From NCBI GenBank assembly GCA_049322755.1, contig JBMOQX010000037.1, positions 124,001 to 188,000 of the forward strand: a DNA stretch of 64,000 nucleotides. Direction: 5' to 3'. Source of the stretch: DATIUV01 sp049322755 (GTDB lineage Bacteria > Pseudomonadota > Gammaproteobacteria > Burkholderiales > UBA6910). Position 1 is the first letter of the stretch, and the number at the start of each line of letters is the position of its first letter. The notes under the pieces are model-generated. The model was not told where the DNA came from, did no database searches, and saw only the letters and a list, made by a program, of their open reading frames with translations. This document shows positions 16,601 to 23,638 of the stretch, one piece after another. The position numbers were made by a program, and so were the translations under genes.

Positions 16601-17821
16601 TTATAACAAAGCCGCCACCCGGCCCCGGGCGGCTTCGCGGCCCAGGCGGTCGGCTTCGACCGCGTCTTCCAGGGTATCGACGGGGAAAGTCGGCACCCGA
16701 CCCAAGGCATCGTCGATCACCCCGGGGATCGCCGCGTAGCCGATGCGGCCGTGGAGAAACGCCTCCACCGCCACCTCGTTGGCGGCGTTGAGCACCGCCG
16801 GCGCGGACTGTCCGGCGCCGATGGCGCGGTAGGCCAGCGCGAGACACGGAAACCGTTGCGGGTCCGGCGCGCGGAAGTCCAGACGCCCGAGCGCGACGAT
16901 ATCCATCAGCCCGACACCGGAATCGATGCGCTCCGGGTAGCCGAGCGCATAGGCGATGGGAGTGCGCATGTCGGGTTGGCCGAGCTGGGCGATCACCGAG
17001 CCGTCGCGATACTCCACCATCGAGTGCACGATGCTCTGAGGGTGCACCACCACCTTGATGCGCTCCGGCGTCGCGTTGAACAGCCAGCACGCCTCGATCA
17101 CCTCCAGCCCCTTGTTCATCATGGTGGCGGAATCGACGGAAATCTTGCGGCCCATCACCCAGTTCGGGTGGTTGCAGGCCTGCTCCGGCGTGACGCTCGA
17201 CAGGCTTTCCAGCGGCGCATCGCGAAACGGCCCGCCGGACGCCGTCAGCCAGAGCCGGCGCACGCCGGCGCCGTCGAGGTCGCCGTCGAAGCCGGCGGGG
17301 AGCGCCTGCAGGATCGCGTTGTGCTCGCTGTCCAGCGGCAGCAGCGTGGCGCCGTGGCGGCGCACGGCGTCCATGAAGACGCGCCCCGCGCACACCAGCG
17401 TCTCCTTGTTGGCGAGCAGCAGCGTCTTGCCGGCCTTCACCGCCTCGAGCGCCGAGCGCAGCCCGGCCGCGCCGACGATGCCGGCCACCACCACGTCCGC
17501 CTCCGGTGCGGCAGCCGCTTCGGCGAGCCCCTCTTCGCCGCCGAGGGCGCGGGTTTCAAGCCCTGCCCCGCCGAGCGCCTGCTTCAGTTCGCCCAGGCGC
17601 GACGCGTCGCGAATGACGGCGAGTTTCGGACGGAATCGAAGGCACTGCTCCACCAGCCGGTCCACCTGGCGGTTCGCCGCCAATGCATGCACCTCGAAGC
17701 GCTCCGGATTGCGCTGCACCACGTCCAGCGTGCTGGCGCCGATGGTGCCGGTGGAGCCCAGCAGCGTAAGCCGGCGCTTGCGGCTGGTGTCCAGCGGCTG
17801 GGGAACGGGACGGGAGGCCAT
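16601..17821 (-). CDS. dxr: 1-deoxy-D-xylulose 5-phosphate reductoisomerase
   Basis: Dxr makes 2-C-methyl-D-erythritol 4-phosphate, the committed step of the MEP isoprenoid pathway, using NADPH and a divalent metal. I start at ATG 17821 (406 residues), so the Rossmann motif LLGSTGTIGASTLDVV falls at the N-terminus as in the family; upstream codons of this frame are inside cdsA. Other motifs are LANKETLVCAG, PLDSEHNAI, TASGGPFRD and GRKISVDSATMMNKGLE, with the metal-binding Asp and Glu. Its stop is 69 bp from rseP, and it begins 7 bp after the cdsA stop. Confidence 0.97.
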   Translation of the reverse strand: MASRPVPQPLDTSRKRRLTLLGSTGTIGASTLDVVQRNPERFEVHALAANRQVDRLVEQCLRFRPKLAVIRDASRLGELKQALGGAGLETRALGGEEGLAEAAAAPEADVVVAGIVGAAGLRSALEAVKAGKTLLLANKETLVCAGRVFMDAVRRHGATLLPLDSEHNAILQALPAGFDGDLDGAGVRRLWLTASGGPFRDAPLESLSSVTPEQACNHPNWVMGRKISVDSATMMNKGLEVIEACWLFNATPERIKVVVHPQSIVHSMVEYRDGSVIAQLGQPDMRTPIAYALGYPERIDSGVGLMDIVALGRLDFRAPDPQRFPCLALAYRAIGAGQSAPAVLNAANEVAVEAFLHGRIGYAAIPGVIDDALGRVPTFPVDTLEDAVEADRLGREAARGRVAALL

Positions 17822-17828
17822 GATCGTG

Positions 17829-18665
17829 TCAGAACACCTCGGCAAAACGGCGGGCGGCATGGACCAGCAGCGCCGCGACCGGCAGCGCCGGGAGCAGACT
17901 GTCGATCCGGTCCAGCACGCCGCCATGGCCCGGCAGGAGCGATCCGCTGTCCTTGACCCCGGCGCGGCGTTTGAGCGCCGATTCGAACAGGTCGCCAACG
18001 ATACTGACCGCCACGAGGAGCGCGACGGTCAGTGTAATGGAAAGCCAACGCTGCGCGAAGGACGCGGCGTCGCCGCTGGCCGCCGCCAGCGCCGCCGCGA
18101 ATACGCCCGCCCCCAGCATCGCCCCCCCCACGCCTTCCCAGGTCTTGCCGGGACTGATGGACGGCGCCAGCTTGCGGCGTCCGAACGCGCGCCCGGCGAA
18201 GTAGGCGGCGCTGTCGGCGATCCACACCACGGCGAGCACGGCCACCAGGGTGCCGGCGCCGTCCTCGCGCAACCGCACGGCCGCGAGACCGGCCGGCACC
18301 AGCACGGCTGCTCCCGCGATGAGCCACGCAGTCTTTGAATGGATCTGCTCCCATGCGCGGAGCCAAACGGGTGCGCCGGCGAGCCAGAATATCGTTGCGG
18401 CGCCCAGCAACACCCACTCCCCGGCGGCAACGCCGCCCGCGGCGACGCGAAAGCCGGTGGCGGCGACCCAGACCGCTGCGGCGACGGCCACTGCAAAAGT
18501 CCACCGCGCAGCGCCGCGCATCGCGCACAGCCCGGCCCATTCCGCGGCGGCCAGCCCGATGACGCCGGCGACCACCAGTACCCAGCCGGACGGCGGCAGG
18601 CCGAACAGGGCGAGCAGGAACCCGGCCAGCAGGACGGCGGCGGTGAGAAGACGGGATTTCAGCAC
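17829..18665 (-). CDS. cdsA: phosphatidate cytidylyltransferase
   Basis: CdsA makes CDP-diacylglycerol from phosphatidic acid and CTP at the inner membrane, the branch point for phospholipids. The 278-residue protein has seven or eight hydrophobic segments. It carries the CDP-diglyceride synthetase signature near the C-terminus, SIVGDLFESALKRRAGVKDS followed by LLPGHGGVLDRIDS. The earlier SPGKTWEGVGGA motif is also typical. It stands between uppS (41 bp) and dxr (7 bp) in the lipid/isoprenoid part of the minus-strand block. Confidence 0.95.
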   Translation of the reverse strand: MLKSRLLTAAVLLAGFLLALFGLPPSGWVLVVAGVIGLAAAEWAGLCAMRGAARWTFAVAVAAAVWVAATGFRVAAGGVAAGEWVLLGAATIFWLAGAPVWLRAWEQIHSKTAWLIAGAAVLVPAGLAAVRLREDGAGTLVAVLAVVWIADSAAYFAGRAFGRRKLAPSISPGKTWEGVGGAMLGAGVFAAALAAASGDAASFAQRWLSITLTVALLVAVSIVGDLFESALKRRAGVKDSGSLLPGHGGVLDRIDSLLPALPVAALLVHAARRFAEVF

Positions 18666-18706
18666 GGGCGCGGGCGTCTGCGGCGCGCGCAGCCGGAGGC
18701 CACGGG

Positions 18707-19474
18707 CTAAGCCTTCTGCTTGGTGGCGGCGGCCAGCTGTTCGCTGGTGCGCCCGAACCGGCGCTCGCGCTGCTGGTACCAGAGCACGGCCTGGTCCAGG
18801 GCGGCGGCGTCGAAATCGGGCCAGAGCATGTCGGTGAAATACAACTCCGTATAAGCCAGCTGCCAGAGCAGGAAATTGCTGACGCGCTGCTCGCCGCCGG
18901 TGCGGATGAACAGGTCCGGCTCGGGCGCATAGCTCATGGACAGCCGCCCTGCCAGCTCCGCTTCCCCGAAGGAAGCTGTCCCCGGCGGCGCCTCGGCCAC
19001 CATGCGGTTGACGGCCTGCATCAGGTCCCAGCGGCCGCCGTAATTGGCCGCGACGGTAAGCGTGAGCCGGTCGTTGCCCCGGGTCAGGGCTTCCGCCTGC
19101 TCGATCAGACCCACCAGGCGGGTGTCGAAGCGGTCGCGGCTGCCGACGACCTTGAGACGGATGCCGTTGCTGTGCAGGCGTGCTACCTCCTGTTCCAGCA
19201 TCGCCACGAACAGCTGCATCAGGTAGCTGACCTCGTCCTTCGGGCGGCGCCAGTTCTCGCTGCTGAAGGCGAACAGGGTCAGGTACTGGACGCCGAGCTC
19301 GCCGCAGCGCCGCGTCACCGCCCGCACCGAATCGATGCCCTTGCGATGACCGGCGACCCGCGGCAGGAAACGGCGCTTGGCCCAGCGGCCGTTGCCGTCC
19401 ATGATCACGGCGACGTGCCGCGGAATGTCCGCGACGTCGGGGATGGTCTGGGTCGAGCTTTCGAAATCGGCCAT
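18707..19474 (-). CDS. uppS: undecaprenyl diphosphate synthase (cis-prenyltransferase)
   Basis: UppS extends farnesyl diphosphate to the C55 carrier lipid used in peptidoglycan and O-antigen synthesis. From ATG 19474 it has 255 residues. Motifs are HVAVIMDGNGRWAKRR with the catalytic Asp, AGHRKG, TLFAFSSENWRRP, DLFIRTGGEQRVSNFLLWQ and AYTELYF. The longer open frame upstream runs through frr and is not part of the protein. It lies 23 bp after frr and 41 bp before cdsA. Confidence 0.97.
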   Translation of the reverse strand: MADFESSTQTIPDVADIPRHVAVIMDGNGRWAKRRFLPRVAGHRKGIDSVRAVTRRCGELGVQYLTLFAFSSENWRRPKDEVSYLMQLFVAMLEQEVARLHSNGIRLKVVGSRDRFDTRLVGLIEQAEALTRGNDRLTLTVAANYGGRWDLMQAVNRMVAEAPPGTASFGEAELAGRLSMSYAPEPDLFIRTGGEQRVSNFLLWQLAYTELYFTDMLWPDFDAAALDQAVLWYQQRERRFGRTSEQLAAATKQKA

Positions 19475-19497
19475 GGCGTGGGGACAGCGGGCGGGCT

Positions 19498-20058
19498 TCA
19501 GACCACCATCAGGTCGGCTTCCTTGGCCTGCAGAACCTTGTCCACCTCGGCGATGTAGTGGTCGGTGAGCTTCTGCACCTCGTCCTGGGCGCGCCGCTCG
19601 TCGTCCTCGGACACGGCCTTCTCCTTGAGCATTTCCTTGAGATGGGTGATGGCGTCGCGGCGCACGTTGCGCACCGCCACCCGCGCGCTTTCGGCCTCGT
19701 GCCGTACCACCTTGATCAGCTCCTTGCGCCGCTCCTCGGTGAGGGCCGGCATGGGCACGCGCACCGTGTCGCCGACCGTGGCGGGATTGAGGCCCAGATC
19801 GGAGTCGCGGATCGCCTTCTCCACCACCGGCAGCATCTTTTTCTCCCAGGGCGTGACGCCGATGGTGCGGGCGTCCAGCAGATTGAGGTTGGCCACCTGG
19901 CTGAGCGGCGTCTCGTTGCCGTAGTAGTCCACCTTGATGTGGTCCAGCAGGCCGGTGTGAGCACGGCCGGTGCGGATCTTGCCGAGGTCGGCCTTCAGCG
20001 CCTCGACGCTTTTCTGCATCTTGTGCTCGGCGGTCTTCTTCACGTCTGCGATGGTCAC
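19498..20058 (-). CDS. frr: ribosome recycling factor
   Basis: RRF, with EF-G, splits the post-termination ribosome so the subunits can be reused. The 186-residue protein has the normal family length (about 185). It shows MQKSVEALKADLGKIRTGRAH at the start of the helical bundle and MPALTEERRKELIKVVRHEAE in the second half. A GGAGGG ribosome site precedes ATG 20058. It lies 33 bp after pyrH and 23 bp before uppS, the standard pyrH-frr-uppS order. Confidence 0.98.
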   Translation of the reverse strand: MTIADVKKTAEHKMQKSVEALKADLGKIRTGRAHTGLLDHIKVDYYGNETPLSQVANLNLLDARTIGVTPWEKKMLPVVEKAIRDSDLGLNPATVGDTVRVPMPALTEERRKELIKVVRHEAESARVAVRNVRRDAITHLKEMLKEKAVSEDDERRAQDEVQKLTDHYIAEVDKVLQAKEADLMVV

Positions 20059-20091
20059 GGTTCCCTCCTTGCTGCCTTGCGCGCGGGCGGC

Positions 20092-20820
20092 TCAGCACTC
20101 CACCAGCGTCCCTTCGTCCTCGCCCATGACGACGCGCCTGAGGCCTCCCAGCTTGAAGATGCTGAACACCTTGACCGGCAGCCGCTGGTCCCGGCACAGG
20201 GTCAGCGCCGTGGCGTCCATGACCTTGAGGTTGCGCACGATCGCCTCGTCGAACGTGAGGCGCTGGTAACGCATGGCGTCGGGATGGGTGATGGGATCGT
20301 CGGTGTAGACCCCGTCCACCTTGGTGGCCTTGAGCACCACGTCCACGTTCATTTCCATCCCGCGCAGCGCCGCGGCGGTGTCGGTGGTAAAGAACGGATT
20401 GCCGGTGCCGGCAGCGAAGATCACCACCTTGCCCTCTTCCAGGTAGCGGATTGCCTTGCCGCGGATGTAGGGCTCCGCCACCTGCTCGATCGTCAGCGCG
20501 GACTGCACGCGGCTCGGCAGGTCGATGCGTCGCATCGCATCCTGCAGCGCCAGCGCGTTCATCACGGTCGCCAGCATGCCCATGTAGTCGGCGGTGGCCC
20601 GGTCCATGCCCGCCGCCGCCGGCGCCACGCCGCGAAAGATGTTGCCGCCGCCGATCACCACGCCCACCTGGACGCCGAGGCCCACCACGTCCTTGACCTC
20701 GGAGACGATGCGGTCGATGGTGGCGCGATTGATCCCGTAGCTGTCCTCGCCCATGAGCGCCTCCCCGCTCAGTTTGAGCAGGATGCGCCGGTAGGCCGGG
20801 CGAGGCGGGTGAATGTCCAT
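20092..20820 (-). CDS. pyrH: uridylate kinase (UMP kinase)
   Basis: PyrH phosphorylates UMP to UDP. It is a hexameric enzyme of the amino acid kinase fold, usually activated by GTP and inhibited by UTP. The 242-residue protein shows RILLKLSGEALMG at the start, VVIGGGNIFRG for phosphate binding, MGMLATVMNALALQDA and AGTGNPFFTTDTAAALR. It lies 15 bp after tsf and 33 bp before frr, as in most bacteria. Confidence 0.98.
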   Translation of the reverse strand: MDIHPPRPAYRRILLKLSGEALMGEDSYGINRATIDRIVSEVKDVVGLGVQVGVVIGGGNIFRGVAPAAAGMDRATADYMGMLATVMNALALQDAMRRIDLPSRVQSALTIEQVAEPYIRGKAIRYLEEGKVVIFAAGTGNPFFTTDTAAALRGMEMNVDVVLKATKVDGVYTDDPITHPDAMRYQRLTFDEAIVRNLKVMDATALTLCRDQRLPVKVFSIFKLGGLRRVVMGEDEGTLVEC

Positions 20821-20835
20821 GCGCTCAGGGTCCGG

Positions 20836-21738
20836 TCAACGCGCCTGGGCCGCCTGGGCCATCACCTCGGCGGCGAAGTCGGTCTGCTTCTTCTCGATGC
20901 CCTCGCCCACCACGAACAGCGTGAAGCCGCCGACGCTCGCGCCCTTCGCCTTGAGCAGGGCCTCGATGGTCTGCTTGTCGTCCTTGACGAACGGCTGCCC
21001 GAGGAGCGTGTTCTCCTTGAGGAATTTCTGCACCGTGCCCTCGACGCGCTTCGCCAGGATTTCCGGCGGAATCGACTTGCCCGACTTGGCGGCGTCCTCG
21101 GCCGCCTTCTCGGCCGCGACGCGCCGCTCGGTCTCGAGCGCCTCCGCCGGCACGCCGGTCGCATCGAGCGCCTTCGGCTTGCTCGCCGCGATGTGCATCG
21201 CCAGGTCCTTGCGCAACGCCTCGTCCCCGCCGGTGACGTCCACCAGCACGCCGATCCTGGCGCCGCCGTGCACGTAACTCGCCGCCACACCCTTCGCCGC
21301 GATGCGCGCGAAGCGGCGCACCGACAGGTTCTCGCCGATCTTACCCACCAGGCCCTTGCGCACCTCTTCCACGCTGGCGTCCCGGTAGGGAAGCGCCGAG
21401 AGCGCGGCGACGTCGGCCGGATTCGCGGTGGCCACCAGCCTGGCCAGATCCGCGGCGAAAGCGAGGAAGTCGTCGTTCTTGGCGACAAAGTCGGTCTCGC
21501 AGTTCACCTCCACCATGGCCGCCAGCTTGCCGTCGCCCGAGACATAAGTGGCCACTACGCCCTCGGCCGCGATCCGGCCGGCCGCCTTGGCAGCCTTGCT
21601 CCCGAGCTTGACGCGAAGGATCTCCTCTGCCTTGCCTAGGTCGCCGCCGGCCTCCGTCAGCGCCTTTTTGCACTCCATCATGGGCGCGTCGGTCCGATCG
21701 CGCAGTTCCTTGACCATGCCCGCGGTAATTTCCGCCAT
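20836..21738 (-). CDS. tsf: elongation factor Ts
   Basis: EF-Ts is the nucleotide exchange factor for EF-Tu. I start at ATG 21738, giving MAEITAGMVKELRDRTDAPM, the family N-terminus, with GGAG 8 nt upstream; the 9 codons further out are not conserved. The protein has 300 residues. The N-terminal UBA-like domain (1-55) is followed by the core with TDFVAKNDDF, the segment that contacts EF-Tu. A strong intrinsic hairpin separates it from rpsB, so part of the rpsB transcripts likely end before tsf. Confidence 0.97.
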   Translation of the reverse strand: MAEITAGMVKELRDRTDAPMMECKKALTEAGGDLGKAEEILRVKLGSKAAKAAGRIAAEGVVATYVSGDGKLAAMVEVNCETDFVAKNDDFLAFAADLARLVATANPADVAALSALPYRDASVEEVRKGLVGKIGENLSVRRFARIAAKGVAASYVHGGARIGVLVDVTGGDEALRKDLAMHIAASKPKALDATGVPAEALETERRVAAEKAAEDAAKSGKSIPPEILAKRVEGTVQKFLKENTLLGQPFVKDDKQTIEALLKAKGASVGGFTLFVVGEGIEKKQTDFAAEVMAQAAQAR

Positions 21739-21800
21739 GCCTGCAACTCCCGTGTTTGCGTTCACCGTCGCGCAACGCGGCGCGCGCCGGTGCGAAATCC

Positions 21801-21825
21801 AAAAAAAGGGGGCTTTGCGCCCCCT
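21801..21825 (-). terminator. intrinsic terminator/attenuator between rpsB and tsf
   Basis: On the minus strand a perfect 7-bp stem AGGGGGC/GCCCCCT with a 5-nt loop (21807-21825) is followed at once by a run of T (21801-21807). It starts right after the rpsB stop. Because tsf normally shares the rpsB promoter, this is probably a partial terminator that sets the S2 to EF-Ts ratio. Confidence 0.85.
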
Positions 21826-21829
21826 CGGG

Positions 21830-22573
21830 TTACGCCCGTGTTTCTTCTGCCGAGTCGACTTCGACGAATTCTTCCTCGACCATCTCGCGCACGATCTGGC
21901 TGCGGCCCTCGAGGATGGCGTCGGCGACGCCGCGCGCGTAGAGCCGGATCGCCCGGCTGGAATCGTCGTTGCCCGGAATGACGTAGGTCACGCCGTCCGG
22001 CGAGTGGTTGCTGTCCACCACGCCGATGACCGGGATGCCCAGCTTGTTGGCCTCGGACACCGCAATCTTGTGGTAGCCGACGTCAATCACGAACACGGCG
22101 TCGGGCAGCGAGTTCATCTCCTTGATGCCGCCGAGGCTGCGGTTGAGCTTGTCCAGCTCGCGCTGCAGATGCAGCCCCTCCTTCTTGGAAAGCTTCTCGA
22201 TCGAGCCGTCCTGCACCATCGCCTCCAGCTCCTTGAGCCGCTTCACCGACTGCTTGACGGTCTTGAAGTTGGTGAGCATGCCGCCCAGCCAACGGTAGTC
22301 GACGAACGGTGCGCTGCAGCGCATCGCCTCTTCCCGCACGATCTCGCGCGCCTGGCGCTTGGTGCCGACGAACAGGATGGTGCCCTTGTTGGCTGCCAGC
22401 TGACGCACGTGGCCGAGGGCCTCGACGTACATCGGCAGGGATTTCTCGAGATTGATGATGTGAATGCGATTGCGGTGCCCGAAGATGAACGGCGCCATCT
22501 TGGGGTTCCAGTAGCGGGTCTGGTGCCCGAAATGCACGCCGGCTTCCAGCATCTGGCGCATGGTGACTGACAT
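21830..22573 (-). CDS. rpsB: 30S ribosomal protein S2
   Basis: S2 binds the head-body junction of the 30S subunit and is needed for S1 recruitment. I start at ATG 22573, giving MSVTMRQMLEAGVHFGHQTR, the family N-terminus, with GGAG 8 nt upstream. The protein is 247 residues. Conserved segments are RYWNPKMAPFIFGHRNRIHI, TILFVGTKRQA, RWLGGMLTNF and PVIGVVDSNHSPDGV. It heads the minus-strand block, divergent from map, with its own promoter. Confidence 0.98.
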   Translation of the reverse strand: MSVTMRQMLEAGVHFGHQTRYWNPKMAPFIFGHRNRIHIINLEKSLPMYVEALGHVRQLAANKGTILFVGTKRQAREIVREEAMRCSAPFVDYRWLGGMLTNFKTVKQSVKRLKELEAMVQDGSIEKLSKKEGLHLQRELDKLNRSLGGIKEMNSLPDAVFVIDVGYHKIAVSEANKLGIPVIGVVDSNHSPDGVTYVIPGNDDSSRAIRLYARGVADAILEGRSQIVREMVEEEFVEVDSAEETRA

Positions 22574-22705
22574 GAAACAAGCTCCTTGAAGCAAGGGTTG
22601 AACCTCCACCCGCCAGACTCATAACAACCCGGAGCACCGGGCACCCTCGCCGTGGCGGATGTGCGTTTTTTCGCTTTCCCAAACAGGGCGTTAAGCGAAT
22701 TTATA

Positions 22706-22735
22706 ATTCTAGCATCAAAGCTCCCGGAGGCTCAA
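22706..22735 (-). promoter_or_regulatory. candidate sigma70 promoter of rpsB
   Basis: Minus strand: -35 TTGAGC (22735-22730), 18-bp spacer, -10 TAGAAT (22711-22706). Each hexamer is close to consensus. It would give a leader of about 125 nt before the rpsB ATG, long enough for the S2 autoregulation known for rpsB in other proteobacteria. The whole 22574-22840 gap holds only this and the poorly defined map promoter; TATAAT at 22702-22707 on the plus strand lacks a good -35. Confidence 0.55.
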
Positions 22736-22840
22736 CCGCGGAGCGAGTTTCATTGTCAGTGAAGGACCAATCCACTATCCTACCGGGCTTCGCCGCATCC
22801 CCGTGGACGCCGTCAGTCCCCGCCCAAGTACTTGAACTCC

Positions 22841-23635
22841 ATGGCGATTACCATCAAGACCGCGGATGAGATCGAGAAAATGCGAGAGGCCGGCCGCCTC
22901 GCCGCGGAGGTGCTCGATTTCATCCAACCCCACGTCGTCGCCGGCGCCACCACCGGCGAACTGGACCGGCTGTGCCACGACTACATGGTCCACGTCCAGA
23001 AGACCGTCCCGGCGCCGCTCAATTACGCGCCACCCGGATACCCGCCGTATCCCAAGTCCATCTGCACCTCGGTCAACCACCAGGTGTGTCATGGCGTGCC
23101 GGGCGACCGGCGCCTCAAGCCCGGCGACATCGTCAACATCGACGTGACCGTGATCAAGGACGGTTTTCATGGGGATACCAGCCGGATGTTCGTCGTCGGC
23201 GAGCCCTCCATCTTGGCGCGCCGGCTGTGTCAGGTCACCTACGAATCGATGTGGCGCGGCATCCGCGCCGTCGGGCCCGGCCGTCACCTGGGTGACCTGG
23301 GCCACGCGATCCAGACTTTCGCCGAGGCCGAGGGCTTCAGCGTGGTGCGGGAGTTCTGCGGGCACGGCATCGGCCGCAAGTTCCACGAGGAGCCCCAGGT
23401 GCTGCATTACGGCAAGCCGGGCACCGGAGTGAAGCTGTTGCCGGGCATGGTGTTCACCGTGGAACCGATGATCAACGCCGGCAAGGCGGGCATCCGCCAG
23501 CTGGCGGACGGCTGGACCGTGGTGACGAAGGATCACAGCCTGTCGGCCCAGTGGGAGCACACGGTGCTCGTGACCGAGGACGGCTTCGAGGTGCTCACCG
23601 TTTCCGCGGGAGCCCCGCCGCCGCCGCCCGCCTGA
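22841..23635 (+). CDS. map: type I methionine aminopeptidase
   Basis: Map removes the initiator methionine from new proteins. I start at ATG 22841 (MAITIKTADEIEKMREAGRL); a TTG three codons upstream is possible but less likely. The 264-residue pita-bread-fold enzyme shows the dinuclear metal ligands in VNIDVTVIKDGFHGDTSR (two Asp), FCGHGIGRKFHEEPQV (His), FTVEPM (Glu) and QWEHTVLVT (Glu). No clear Shine-Dalgarno is seen. It is divergent from rpsB and 3 bp from glnD, an arrangement common in proteobacteria. Confidence 0.97.
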   Translation: MAITIKTADEIEKMREAGRLAAEVLDFIQPHVVAGATTGELDRLCHDYMVHVQKTVPAPLNYAPPGYPPYPKSICTSVNHQVCHGVPGDRRLKPGDIVNIDVTVIKDGFHGDTSRMFVVGEPSILARRLCQVTYESMWRGIRAVGPGRHLGDLGHAIQTFAEAEGFSVVREFCGHGIGRKFHEEPQVLHYGKPGTGVKLLPGMVFTVEPMINAGKAGIRQLADGWTVVTKDHSLSAQWEHTVLVTEDGFEVLTVSAGAPPPPPA

Positions 23636-23638
23636 CCC

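Noticed and set aside
22702..22707. TATAAT on the plus strand as map promoter
   Set aside because: No acceptable -35 at 16-18 bp; the same bases overlap the better rpsB -10 on the other strand.
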